A program made the translations under genes and the position numbers. From Flavobacterium bernardetii (GTDB taxonomy: Bacteria; Bacteroidota; Bacteroidia; Flavobacteriales; Flavobacteriaceae), in NCBI RefSeq assembly GCF_011305415.1, contig NZ_JAANOQ010000004.1, forward strand, positions 124,001 through 188,000: a stretch of DNA of 64,000 nucleotides, given 5' to 3'. Of the stretch, positions 35,366 through 43,667 are shown piece by piece. Under the pieces are notes generated by a model. That model was not told the DNA's origin and searched no databases. It saw only the letters and a program-made list of their open reading frames with translations. The first letter of the stretch is position 1. Every line of letters starts with the position of its first letter.

Positions 35366-36291
35366 TATAGTTTTATATTTAATTTGTAAATTCTACTTAA
35401 ACCATTTTCATATTTATTGATTTCTTTTTCTAATTCTTCCATAGTTTTGAAACCCAAATTTGAAACCGAATTTCGTTTACTTGTAAAGTATAAAGTTTCG
35501 GTTTTCGCATCATAAAACGGGCAATAATCCATTAATGTAGAATTTATTTCTGCGCCCATATTTTTTGCTTTTTCCCATTCGTTGTTTTTGTTTTTGTAGC
35601 TAATGTATAAATCGCCACTTCCTAAACCTTCCGTTCTGTTATAGCCTGTGAAAATTAAGAATTTTTCATCTGTAGATACGAAAGCATTAAATTCATAACC
35701 TGCAGAATTAATATTTAATCCTAAAGTTGTTGGTTCAGAATAGGTGTTGTTTTCCCATTTACTGAAAAAAATATCATCTTTTCCTAATGATTTCGTGCCA
35801 TCTGAAGTGTAATAAATATTTCCAGATTTCGTTAACGATGGATAAAATTCATTATTTGTAGTATTCACTGGCGCACCTAAATTTTTCGGAGTTGACCAAT
35901 CGCTTTTTAAATTTTGTCTTTCCACATACCAAATATCATAATCTTTTGGTTTAGTAATAGAATCGTGCAGTGGTCGGTTCGAAGAAAAATAAAGTTTCAA
36001 TCCGTCCGAAGACAAAAAAGGTTCAATATCTCTAAACTTTCCAGTGAAATTAGTCAATTTTGGTTCGATCCATTTTTTATTTTCTTTTTTAGAAAACGCA
36101 ATAACAGAAACTTCTTCATTGGTATTTTGAACCGTAAAATACACTTCATCTTGAGTTGAAGAAAGTGCTAAATCTCTAGTATTGATATACTTTTTCAAGA
36201 AATCGAAAGCAGGATAGGGTTTGGTTTGTGTTTGCGAAAATCCAATTACTGAAATAAATAATAAGATTAGATAGGAGTTCTTTTTCAACAT
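35365..36291 (-). CDS. PD40 (WD40-like) beta-propeller exported protein
   Basis: 308 residues with a signal peptide (LLFISVIGFSQ). The mature part contains repeated blades of the PD40/TolB type, each with a D-x-x-P-F-x-S-x-D-G-x-x-L-x-F-S-S-N pattern: EPFLSSDGLKLYFSSN, EFYPSLTKSGNIYYTS, EFNAFVSTDEKFLIFTG and DYCPFYDAKTETLYFTS. Such propellers bind proteins or glycans in the periplasm; no OmpA domain is attached. It follows the YdeI-like gene with 1 bp between them and overlaps the GNAT gene. Confidence 0.87.
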   Translation of the reverse strand: MLKKNSYLILLFISVIGFSQTQTKPYPAFDFLKKYINTRDLALSSTQDEVYFTVQNTNEEVSVIAFSKKENKKWIEPKLTNFTGKFRDIEPFLSSDGLKLYFSSNRPLHDSITKPKDYDIWYVERQNLKSDWSTPKNLGAPVNTTNNEFYPSLTKSGNIYYTSDGTKSLGKDDIFFSKWENNTYSEPTTLGLNINSAGYEFNAFVSTDEKFLIFTGYNRTEGLGSGDLYISYKNKNNEWEKAKNMGAEINSTLMDYCPFYDAKTETLYFTSKRNSVSNLGFKTMEELEKEINKYENGLSRIYKLNIKL

Positions 36292-36292
36292 T

Positions 36293-36859
36293 TTATCTCG
36301 ATTTGATGTTTTTCTCGCAAAGCGAAATGATTTCAGTAATTCTATTTTGTCTGGTTTCAGTTCTTTTGGCTTGATTTAACCAATATAAATAGCTTTTTTT
36401 ATAACTTTTACTGAAATTAGTATAGTTTTCCATTGCGACTGTATTCTTGTCAAATTCAGTTTGTAAATCTTCAGGAATTTCTAAATTTTCAACGGCGTCT
36501 AAACTTTCCCAAGAACCATTTTGCTTCGCAGTTTCAATTTTTTTTAAGCCAGTTTCGTGCATCAAATTATTAGCAATTAAGTCTTCAATATATTTTTTGT
36601 TGACCTTGCTCCACACGCTTTTGTCTTTTCTTGGTGTAAAGGTTTGTTTTCTGCGTTCTTCGTCTAATTTTCTAACTGTAGAATCAATCCAGCCATAGCA
36701 AATAGCCACTTTTACAGCTTCTTCCCAACGCATACTTTCAAATTCACTATCCACTCTATAGAAAATTAATTCCACAACAGTGTGATTATCATGATTTTCA
36801 TGTAACCAATTACGCCATTCGTTATGGTTTTTAAAGTAGAGTAGTGGTTTGTTTGACAT
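36293..36859 (-). CDS. YdeI/OmpD-associated family protein
   Basis: 188-residue cytosolic protein of the YdeI/OmdA family. Signature segments are EWRNWLHENHDNHTVVEL, AVKVAICYGWIDSTVRKLD, and FTPRKDKSVWSKVNKKYIE (Asp, Trp and Arg/Lys-rich core), followed by a C-terminal FSKSYKKSYLYWLNQAKR. The family includes proteins implicated in bacteriocin or polymyxin resistance in Enterobacteria, but its biochemical role is unknown. It heads the operon PD40-GNAT-SGNH. Confidence 0.88.
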   Translation of the reverse strand: MSNKPLLYFKNHNEWRNWLHENHDNHTVVELIFYRVDSEFESMRWEEAVKVAICYGWIDSTVRKLDEERRKQTFTPRKDKSVWSKVNKKYIEDLIANNLMHETGLKKIETAKQNGSWESLDAVENLEIPEDLQTEFDKNTVAMENYTNFSKSYKKSYLYWLNQAKRTETRQNRITEIISLCEKNIKSR

Positions 36860-36879
36860 TTAAATATTTTTCTCAAATA

Positions 36880-36911
36880 TAAAAAAAATCCTGTCAGAAT
36901 GGAACAGGATT
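36880..36911 (-). terminator. Terminator of diheme cytochrome gene
   Basis: Stem AATCCTGT (36887-36894) with ACAGGATT (36904-36911); A-run before it gives a minus-strand U-tract. Confidence 0.75.
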
Positions 36912-36925
36912 ACTTTTTATAAAAT

Positions 36926-38014
36926 CTAATTTGGACAACCCGTCAAAGAATTTATCCATTGACCAATTAAAGCGACGCCTTCATCATGAACAATTGTTCT
37001 TCCTAAAAAAGGCATTCTGTAATTTTGGTCATTCGTGGTCATTCTGTAATATAACAAGGATTGTGCTAAATTTCCTGGTCTTACAATTCTTCCTTCTATA
37101 CCTGGAATGGTATGGTTTGGATTTACACAAACTCCCATATTTGTTTGGTTTGTAGTTTCTTTAAATTCTAATTTCAAATCAAAAAAATCAGCATAACCTC
37201 CAGGTTGATGACAATGTGCACAATTCGCATCAAAATAAGAGCGAACTCTAGTTTCTAAAGGTTTTGACGTGTCTTTGTAATTTACGACCGAATTGATATT
37301 ATTTGGCGTATTGCTTTCTAAAATCCCTAAACTTTTCCATTTTGAAAGTTGATTATAGGTTCCATCTGCATAGTTATAATTCCCATTTAAGTTTTGAGGT
37401 TTAATTCCGATTGGTCTCTTAATGTTAGAAATAGTATGACATCCAGCACATTTTACTTCATTTGGAATGTCATAATTGATGGTTCTAGAAACGGAATTAT
37501 TGTCAATCCATGTAATTTGTTTCGTGCTTCCATTTAAATCTAAGAAAGCTTCAGTTTGTTCGTCATTCCAAACATAATTGGCATAAATCCAACCGCTTGC
37601 TTTTCGAATCATAATTCGAGTTTCAATTATTTTTGTAGTGTTAGATGGCTGCACATTATTGTAATAAAAATTCTTTATTAAAGCGCCACCTACTGGTAAC
37701 TCTAAAACGGAATAATCATTTACATATGTTGCTTTTAATCCAGTTGGAATCCAAACAAATCTTTTCTTTTCTGCATAATCTGTAAATAATTCGCTTTCTG
37801 GTTTGAAAGGAATCACGCCATAAACAGGTTTCTGATTTTTGATTTCACCTTCAAAAAAATTATAATCTGAAAGTTTTGGATAGGGAACTTGTGTTAAATC
37901 CATTATCACTGGAGATACTGGAATCGTTGCATATTCTTCACTTACGTCTTCTTTATTACAAGAAATTAAAGTTACTAAGGTTAATAAAATAGTTAATTTA
38001 AATAGTAGTTTCAT
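36926..38014 (-). CDS. SO2930-type diheme c-type cytochrome lipoprotein
   Basis: 362 residues, lipoprotein signal (lipobox TLISCNKED). Two CxxCH heme-c sites are present: CAGCHTI (about 197-203) and CAHCHQPGG (about 271-279). The N-terminal part LSDYNFFEGEIKNQKPVYG and PFKPESELFTDYAEKKRFV is diagnostic of the SO2930/HNE_0200 family, whose partner is usually a parallel beta-helix protein; no such partner is next to it here. It would move electrons at the periplasmic face or outer membrane. Family recognition is by memory. Confidence 0.85.
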   Translation of the reverse strand: MKLLFKLTILLTLVTLISCNKEDVSEEYATIPVSPVIMDLTQVPYPKLSDYNFFEGEIKNQKPVYGVIPFKPESELFTDYAEKKRFVWIPTGLKATYVNDYSVLELPVGGALIKNFYYNNVQPSNTTKIIETRIMIRKASGWIYANYVWNDEQTEAFLDLNGSTKQITWIDNNSVSRTINYDIPNEVKCAGCHTISNIKRPIGIKPQNLNGNYNYADGTYNQLSKWKSLGILESNTPNNINSVVNYKDTSKPLETRVRSYFDANCAHCHQPGGYADFFDLKLEFKETTNQTNMGVCVNPNHTIPGIEGRIVRPGNLAQSLLYYRMTTNDQNYRMPFLGRTIVHDEGVALIGQWINSLTGCPN

Positions 38015-38042
38015 TCGGTAAAATATTGATTTGCAATATAGT

Positions 38043-38080
38043 AAAAAAATCCTGATAGAATATAAAAATCTATCAGGATT
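38043..38080 (-). terminator. Terminator of sodC
   Basis: 12-bp stem AATCCTGATAGA (38048-38059) with TCTATCAGGATT (38069-38080); the A-run at 38043-38049 gives the U-tract. Confidence 0.85.
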
Positions 38081-38094
38081 AATTTGGTTTTAAA

Positions 38095-38619
38095 TTATCT
38101 AATTATTGCAGAACAAGCCATTCTTCCACCTGCATTTCCAGTAGGTTGTGTTACGAAATCATCTGCATTTTGATGTACAATTAAACCTTTTCCTAATATG
38201 TCTTTGGTTTGATCTCCACAGCCAATACACCATTCATCTGTTTCTAAAGTAATTGTACCAAAACCATTTTTATCTGCTTCAAAATTTCCAATATCTCCTT
38301 TATGGCATTCGCCTGAACCCCATTTTCCATGATTTTTAAATGTTGGATTCCAATGTCCGCCTGCTGAAGCTGCATCTACGCTAGAGCAATCCGCTTTTTC
38401 ATGAATGTGAATGGCGTGTGTTCCAGGAGTTAATCCAGAAATGTGGGCTTCAAATGTTACTTTGCCATTCTTTTCTTTAAAAGTCGCATAGCCAGAAACT
38501 TTACTTTTACTTTTTGGTTCTAAAATGAGTTTTAATTCGTTCCCAATTGTTTTTGTTGAGGGTTTACAACTATTCACGGCAACAAATAATGCTCCTAAAT
38601 ATATTAATACACTTTTCAT
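38095..38619 (-). CDS. sodC: Cu/Zn superoxide dismutase
   Basis: Periplasmic or outer-membrane superoxide dismutase of 174 residues, lipoprotein-like (lipobox FVAVNSCKP). Copper and zinc ligands are seen in HAIHIHEKADCSS, GGHWNPTFKNHGKWGSGECH (bridging and zinc His, Asp in KGDIGN), and LIVHQNADDF. The disulfide cysteines and the active-site Arg in GNAGGRMACSAII are present. All catalytic residues appear intact. It is monocistronic and lies next to the diheme cytochrome gene, both envelope redox proteins. Confidence 0.95.
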   Translation of the reverse strand: MKSVLIYLGALFVAVNSCKPSTKTIGNELKLILEPKSKSKVSGYATFKEKNGKVTFEAHISGLTPGTHAIHIHEKADCSSVDAASAGGHWNPTFKNHGKWGSGECHKGDIGNFEADKNGFGTITLETDEWCIGCGDQTKDILGKGLIVHQNADDFVTQPTGNAGGRMACSAIIR

Positions 38620-38652
38620 AATATATCAATTAAAATTGAAGTTAAAGGTAAT

Positions 38653-38690
38653 AAAAATTCCTGCAAGAGTTTTAAAATTCTTACAGGATT
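38653..38690 (-). terminator. Terminator of htpG
   Basis: Stem TCCTGCAAGA with TCTTACAGGA (38659-38668 with 38679-38688), one mismatch, A-rich side giving a minus-strand U-tract. It uses the same TCCTG/CAGGA core as the two terminators upstream of it. Confidence 0.6.
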
Positions 38691-38746
38691 ATTTGTGTTA
38701 TTCTGAACTTGATTAACTTCGTTGAATCTTCAATTTCTGTATCTAG

Positions 38747-40627
38747 TTATTTTAGTGTTTCAAAACTTCTTTTTACAAAAGCGGTTAATTCTTCACCTTT
38801 TAATAAGCCTTGAGATAATTTTGCTAAGTCTAAAGCGTTTTTTACTAATTCTTTTTGTGCGTCATCTTTAGCTTGTAAAATGGAAGTTGCTAATTCTGAA
38901 TTGGCATTTACCACTAAATTGTACATTTCTGGCATATTTCCCATTCCGAACATTCCACCGCCACCACTTTGACTCATTTCTTTCATACGACGCATAAATT
39001 CTGGTTGCGTAATAATAAATGGAGTCGCCTCGCTATCTAAAGATTCTAATTGTACTGAATATGCTTTAGGAATTACTGCTTCTAAAGATGTTTTTAAACT
39101 TTCTTTTTCGCTATCCGATAATTTAGAAATTTGAGTTTCTTCTTTATTGATTAATTTATCGATATGATCCGCATCAACACGAGCAAAAGTTAGGTTTTCA
39201 TTATCTGCTTCTAATTTCTGAATTAAGTGAGAAACGATTGGCGAATCTAACAATAAAACTTCGTAACCTTTTTCTTTAGCAATGTCAATATAACTGTGTT
39301 GTGCCTCTTTATTAGACGCGTATAAAACAACAAGTTTTCCGTCTTTGTCTGTTTGTGAATCTTTTAAGTTTTCTTTTAATTCAGCTAACGTATAATGTTT
39401 GTTTTCAGTTGTTGGATACAAAACGAAATCACCAGCTTTTTCATAGAATTTTGGTTCAGAAAGCATTCCGTATTCTAAAACTATTTTAATATCGTTCCAT
39501 TTTGCTTCGAAATCTTCACGGTTTTCATTGAATAATGCTTTCAATTTGTCAGCCACTTTTCGAGTAATGTAATTTGAAATTTTCTTCACATTACTATCAG
39601 CCTGTAAACCTGAACGAGAAACGTTTAAAGGAATATCTGGAGAATCCACCACACCTTTTAACATTAATAAAAATTCAGGAACAATTCCTTCTACATTATC
39701 CGTTACGAAAACCTGATTTTGGTACAATTGAATTTTGTCTTTCTGAATTTGTAAATCCGATCCTAATTTCGGGAAATATAAAATTCCTGTTAAGTTGAAT
39801 GGATAATCAACATTTAAATGAATATTGAATAATGGCTCTTCAAATTGAGAAGGGTATAATTCGTGGTAAAATGATTTATAATCTTCCTCTTTTAATTCCG
39901 TTGGTTGTTTCATCCATGCTGGATTCGGATTATTGATGAAATTATCAACTTCAAGATATTCTGGTTTGTAATCGTCACCGGCATCTTCAGGTTTTGGTAA
40001 AGCTTCTTTTTTCGTTCCGAATTTAATCGGAATAGGCATGAATTTGTTGTATTTCGTAAGTAATTCACGAATTTTAAATTCTTCTAAAAATTCTAAGGAA
40101 TCTTCTGCAATATGTAAAACAATTTCAGTTCCTCTGTCAGTTTTCGAATGAGGTTCTAAAGTAAATTCCGGACTTCCATCACAGGTCCAATGTGCTGCTG
40201 GTTCCTCTTTGAAAGATTTAGTGAAAATTTCCACTTTGGAAGCCACCATAAAAGCAGAGTAAAATCCTAAACCAAAATGACCAATAATTCCAGAATCTTT
40301 AGCTGATTCTTCGTATTTGTTTAGAAATTCTTCTGCTCCAGAAAAGGCTAATTGATTAATGTATTTTTCCACTTCGTCAGAAGTCATACCAATTCCTTGG
40401 TCGATAATGTGAAGTTTTTTTCCTTCTTTATCAATCTTAATTTCAATGATAGGATTGCCATATTCTGTTTTAGCTTCGCCAATGCTTGTAAGATGTTTTA
40501 ACTTTAAAGTGGCATCGGTTCCGTTAGAAATTAATTCTCTCAAGAAAATTTCGTGATCACTATATAGAAATTTCTTGATTAAGGGAAATATGTTTTCAAC
40601 CGAAACATTAATTTTTCCTGATGTCAT
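38747..40627 (-). CDS. htpG: Molecular chaperone HtpG (Hsp90)
   Basis: Cytosolic Hsp90 homologue of 626 residues. GHKL ATP-binding motifs are in order: FLRELISNGTDA (Asn/Asp), DQGIGMTSDEV, GHFGLGFYSAFMV, and TDRGTEIVLH. The middle domain has NVSRSGLQADSNVKKI with the catalytic Arg region, and the C-terminal dimerisation region ends with LAKLSQGLLKGEELTAFVKR. The length is typical. No heat-shock operator was identified in the 170 bp upstream. Confidence 0.97.
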   Translation of the reverse strand: MTSGKINVSVENIFPLIKKFLYSDHEIFLRELISNGTDATLKLKHLTSIGEAKTEYGNPIIEIKIDKEGKKLHIIDQGIGMTSDEVEKYINQLAFSGAEEFLNKYEESAKDSGIIGHFGLGFYSAFMVASKVEIFTKSFKEEPAAHWTCDGSPEFTLEPHSKTDRGTEIVLHIAEDSLEFLEEFKIRELLTKYNKFMPIPIKFGTKKEALPKPEDAGDDYKPEYLEVDNFINNPNPAWMKQPTELKEEDYKSFYHELYPSQFEEPLFNIHLNVDYPFNLTGILYFPKLGSDLQIQKDKIQLYQNQVFVTDNVEGIVPEFLLMLKGVVDSPDIPLNVSRSGLQADSNVKKISNYITRKVADKLKALFNENREDFEAKWNDIKIVLEYGMLSEPKFYEKAGDFVLYPTTENKHYTLAELKENLKDSQTDKDGKLVVLYASNKEAQHSYIDIAKEKGYEVLLLDSPIVSHLIQKLEADNENLTFARVDADHIDKLINKEETQISKLSDSEKESLKTSLEAVIPKAYSVQLESLDSEATPFIITQPEFMRRMKEMSQSGGGGMFGMGNMPEMYNLVVNANSELATSILQAKDDAQKELVKNALDLAKLSQGLLKGEELTAFVKRSFETLK

Positions 40628-40761
40628 AGTATTTGAGTTTTAAAATTATAGTTTGAAGTAGTCAAATTCAGTACCAAAAAAATAAATCTGACAAAATGAC
40701 GTAGTACTAATTCTATAAATCTTATCGTTAATTCTATAAATGTATATTTTAAAATTATCAG

Positions 40762-40769
40762 TATATTTG
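40762..40769 (+). promoter_or_regulatory. -7 box of lipocalin-ompA operon
   Basis: TATATTTG fits TAnnTTTG, 31 nt before the ATG at 40801. Confidence 0.5.
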
Positions 40770-40800
40770 TGTTATTATTAATGTAAAATTTAAAATTATT

Positions 40801-41283
40801 ATGAAAAAACAGTTATTACTATTTGTATTTGCGATTTTTTTTGTTGCCTGTAAGCCTAAACAAACAGTAACGAACACTAAGCTAGACAACAAATCAGAAA
40901 GATTAATTAAGGGAGATTGGCAAGTTTCATCTGTAAGTTACGTAGGTTCAGATGTTTTTAAAGTTACTTCTTTTAATATTGCAGATGCAAAATGTTTTGA
41001 AGGAAGTCAATGGAATTTCGTTTCAAACAACAACACAGGAGAAATGGTGTTAAACAAAGCGAATTGTGTTACTTATGGTAGTCGTATTACTTGGTTTATA
41101 AACAAAGACGGAAATTTTGTTATGAAGTTTTTAACTGAAGGAGTAAAAGCTAAGCATACTGCTGGCGGTTATGTGTTAAGAATTGCTAATCAAACTGAAA
41201 CTTCTTTTCAATTAATAGATAGAGCATCAGTTGGGAGTAATAGTGCAGAAATTGTATATCAATTTGATAAAATAAATAAATAA
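40801..41283 (+). CDS. Lipocalin-like lipoprotein
   Basis: 160 residues with lipobox FFVACKPK. The mature domain is a single beta barrel of the bacterial lipocalin-like type: LIKGDWQVSSVSYVGSD, then FEGSQWNFVSNNNTGEM and ITWFINKDGNFVMKF with a late TSFQLIDRAS. This fold binds small hydrophobic molecules in some relatives; the ligand is unknown. It precedes the OmpA-family gene by 7 bp, and this lipocalin-OmpA pair is a recurring arrangement in Flavobacteria as I recall. The two probably share the promoter at 40762. Confidence 0.85.
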   Translation: MKKQLLLFVFAIFFVACKPKQTVTNTKLDNKSERLIKGDWQVSSVSYVGSDVFKVTSFNIADAKCFEGSQWNFVSNNNTGEMVLNKANCVTYGSRITWFINKDGNFVMKFLTEGVKAKHTAGGYVLRIANQTETSFQLIDRASVGSNSAEIVYQFDKINK

Positions 41284-41290
41284 TTTACAT

Positions 41291-41986
41291 ATGAAAAAGA
41301 AAATTGCAATCGGACTAAGTATATTAATATTAAGTTCTTCTGCACTTACAAGTTGTAAGGCAGTTCAAAATTCAAATAAAACTCAACGTGGTGCTGTAAT
41401 TGGTGCTGCAGGTGGAGCTGTTTTAGGAGCTGTACTTGGAAATAACTTAGGTAAAGGTGGTAATGGTGCTTTAGGTGCTGTTATTGGTGGAGTTGTTGGT
41501 GGAGTTGCAGGAGGATTAATTGGAAGAAAAATGGATAAACAAGCTCGTGAAATCCAAGAGCAATTACCAGGTGCACAAGTAGAAAGAGTAGGAGAAGGAA
41601 TTCGTTTAGTTTTAGGTGAAAATTCAGTGAGATTTGACTTTAATAAAGCGACATTAACATCAACTGCAAAAGCGAATTTAGATAAATTAGTTCCAGTTTT
41701 TAAAAATTATCCAGATACAGATATCAAAATTTACGGATATACTGATAGTAAAGGTGCAGATGAATATAATTTAAATTTATCTGAACAACGTGCAAATGCT
41801 GTGAAAAGTTATTTAGCGGGAAAAGGTTTGTCTAATTCTCGTTTCTCAATACTAGGAATGGGAGAAGCTGATCCAATTGACAATAATGAAACTGAAGCTG
41901 GAAGAGCTGGCAATAGAAGAGTTGAGTTTGCGATTTTAGCAAATGACAAAATGATTGAAGATGCTAAAAACGAATCTGGAAATTAA
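41291..41986 (+). CDS. OmpA-family protein with glycine zipper
   Basis: 231 residues. A lipoprotein-type signal (SALTSCKAV) is followed by a glycine-zipper stretch (about 36-84, GAVIGAAGGAVLGAVLGNN) that probably forms a membrane-inserted helical hairpin. The C-terminal OmpA peptidoglycan-binding domain (about 100-225) shows FDFNKATLTSTAK, IYGYTDSKGADEYNLNLSEQ and RAGNRRVEFAIL, with the Asp and Arg that bind diaminopimelate. It anchors the outer membrane to the wall. Co-transcribed with the lipocalin-like gene. Confidence 0.94.
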   Translation: MKKKIAIGLSILILSSSALTSCKAVQNSNKTQRGAVIGAAGGAVLGAVLGNNLGKGGNGALGAVIGGVVGGVAGGLIGRKMDKQAREIQEQLPGAQVERVGEGIRLVLGENSVRFDFNKATLTSTAKANLDKLVPVFKNYPDTDIKIYGYTDSKGADEYNLNLSEQRANAVKSYLAGKGLSNSRFSILGMGEADPIDNNETEAGRAGNRRVEFAILANDKMIEDAKNESGN

Positions 41987-42005
41987 AAGTTAAAATTTCA
42001 AGCAT

Positions 42006-42037
42006 AAAAAAAGAGGAACATTTGTTCCTCTTTTTTT
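42006..42037 (+). terminator. Bidirectional terminator
   Basis: 15-bp stem of AAAAAAAGAGGAACA with TGTTCCTCTTTTTTT; ends both the OmpA operon and the convergent beta-barrel gene. Confidence 0.9.
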
Positions 42038-42059
42038 ATTTGTATAATCGTTAAATTTT

Positions 42060-42650
42060 TTATTTTCCAAATTTATAAGCGATACCAATAGTAGCATTAT
42101 ACATTAAACCAGTAAATGAATTGGCAGCATCACCATATGATAATTCACCATTAAAGAAATAGTGTTGTGATACATTTGCGATTGCAGAAAAATCTGCAGT
42201 TAAATAAAAATTTTCACCTATTTCGTATCTTGGAGTAATACCAACAACTATGTTTAATAAATGGTCTGTATTTTTATATTCATCAATATCTGAGTTTAAT
42301 ATAGATAAACCAGCACCACCGTGTGCTAAAATGTTAAACTTGTTATAGAAAGCACGTGAATTTGCTAAGTTACTAAGATTAACAACTCCTTGAGCTGTTA
42401 CTCTTAAATTTGAAACTCCTGTTTTCTTTCCTCTTAAATCATTTTGAATAGAAAATTCATCCATTCCAAAATCAATTTTTGCTCCAATTGTTTCGTCAAA
42501 GTCATAACTTACACCTCCGCCAAAGTGAGTAAAGCCATTATAGCTAGGGTCGTATGAGCCGTTCATACCGTAATTCGCTTCAATTCCAAATTGTGCACTA
42601 GCAACAAAAGAACTAGATACTAATAGTAGGGTAAATATTTTTTTCATCAT
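42060..42650 (-). CDS. Small outer-membrane beta-barrel protein
   Basis: 196 residues with a signal peptide (LLVSSSFVASAQ). The mature part alternates hydrophobic and polar residues in short strands ending in aromatic residues (FGIEANYGMNGSYDPS, GGGVSYDFDETIGAKIDFG, FYLTADFSAIANVSQHYF) and stops with the barrel-typical terminal FGK after IGIAYK. This fits an 8-strand OmpA/OmpX-like or OMP_b-brl barrel. Function unknown. It is divergent from the ABC ATPase gene across a 60-bp gap. Confidence 0.85.
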   Translation of the reverse strand: MMKKIFTLLLVSSSFVASAQFGIEANYGMNGSYDPSYNGFTHFGGGVSYDFDETIGAKIDFGMDEFSIQNDLRGKKTGVSNLRVTAQGVVNLSNLANSRAFYNKFNILAHGGAGLSILNSDIDEYKNTDHLLNIVVGITPRYEIGENFYLTADFSAIANVSQHYFFNGELSYGDAANSFTGLMYNATIGIAYKFGK

Positions 42651-42710
42651 TTTAAGTAAATTTTTAATAATTTTGGGTGCTGCAAGATAAAAAAAATATA
42701 TATATAAATA

Positions 42711-43637
42711 ATGCTAAAAATAAACTTAAATAAATTTTCTTATTTAAATGAATCAATCCTTGAAAATATTGACTTTGAAGTAGAAAAAGGCGCACAATTA
42801 TCACTAATTGGTGAAAGCGGTTGTGGAAAAAGTTCATTATTAAAAATTATTTACGGCCTTTTAGATTGCGATAACGGAACGTTCTTTTGGAATGATGTTC
42901 AGATTTTAGGTCCGAAATTTCATTTAGTTCCAGGAATGTCTTTCATGAAATATTTGGCGCAAGATTTCGATTTGATGCCTTTTATAACTGTTGGAGAAAA
43001 TGTGGGTAAATTTTTATCGAATTTTTATCCGAAAAAAAAACAAGATCGTATTGATGAATTATTAGATTTGGTTGAAATGTCTGAATTTAAACATGTTAAA
43101 GCGAAATTTTTGAGTGGTGGACAAATGCAACGCGTAGCATTGGCAAGAGTTTTAGCTCAAGAACCCGAAGTGTTACTTTTAGATGAACCTTTTTCACACA
43201 TTGATAATTTTAGAAAGAACGATTTAAGACGTAAAATATTTACTTATTTAAAAGAAAAACAGATTACTACAATAGTTGCCAGTCATGATATTAATGATGT
43301 TTTGTCTTTTTCAGATGAAGTTCTCGTTTTAAAAAACAAAACAATTTTAGAAAAAGCTACGCCGAAAGAATTATATTTTCATCCAAAACATAAATATACA
43401 GCAGCTTTGTTTGGCGAGGTAAATGAAATTGAAATAGATGGAAAAGTTCAGTTAGTTTATCCAAATCAATTTCATGTTGTAGAAAAGTCAAATTTTAAAG
43501 TTGAGGTGTTAACTTCTTATTTTAAAGGAAAATGTTTTTTAATTGAAGCTAAATTGGAAAATCAAATTCTCTTTTTTGAAAATGAAAAAGAAATTCCAAA
43601 AGCAACACTAGTTTACTTAAAAAAAATAGACTTGTAA
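42711..43637 (+). CDS. Orphan ABC transporter ATP-binding protein
   Basis: 308-residue ATPase. The nucleotide-binding domain (about 1-215) has Walker A GESGCGKSS, Q-loop in AQDFDLMPFITVGENV, signature LSGGQMQRVALAR, Walker B VLLLDEPF, and the H-loop in VASHDINDV. About 90 C-terminal residues (from YPNQFHVVEKS) resemble a TOBE/OB-like regulatory domain of importer ATPases (iron, sulfate or spermidine type). No permease or binding protein is adjacent, so the cargo is unknown. The stop codon lies inside the stem of its own terminator. Confidence 0.9.
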   Translation: MLKINLNKFSYLNESILENIDFEVEKGAQLSLIGESGCGKSSLLKIIYGLLDCDNGTFFWNDVQILGPKFHLVPGMSFMKYLAQDFDLMPFITVGENVGKFLSNFYPKKKQDRIDELLDLVEMSEFKHVKAKFLSGGQMQRVALARVLAQEPEVLLLDEPFSHIDNFRKNDLRRKIFTYLKEKQITTIVASHDINDVLSFSDEVLVLKNKTILEKATPKELYFHPKHKYTAALFGEVNEIEIDGKVQLVYPNQFHVVEKSNFKVEVLTSYFKGKCFLIEAKLENQILFFENEKEIPKATLVYLKKIDL

Positions 43638-43653
43638 ATTTTTACAAGTCTAT
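43626..43653 (+). terminator. Terminator overlapping the ABC ATPase stop
   Basis: Stem ATAGACTTGTAAA (43626-43638) with TTTACAAGTCTAT (43641-43653). The stop codon TAA at 43635-43637 is part of the left arm. It may serve both convergent genes. Confidence 0.75.
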
Positions 43654-43667
43654 TTTCTATTTCTATT

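Noticed and set aside
38700..38740. Possible second copy of the 19.8-kb palindrome
   Set aside because: Only about 10 nt (TCTGAACTTG) match and no inverted arm was found.
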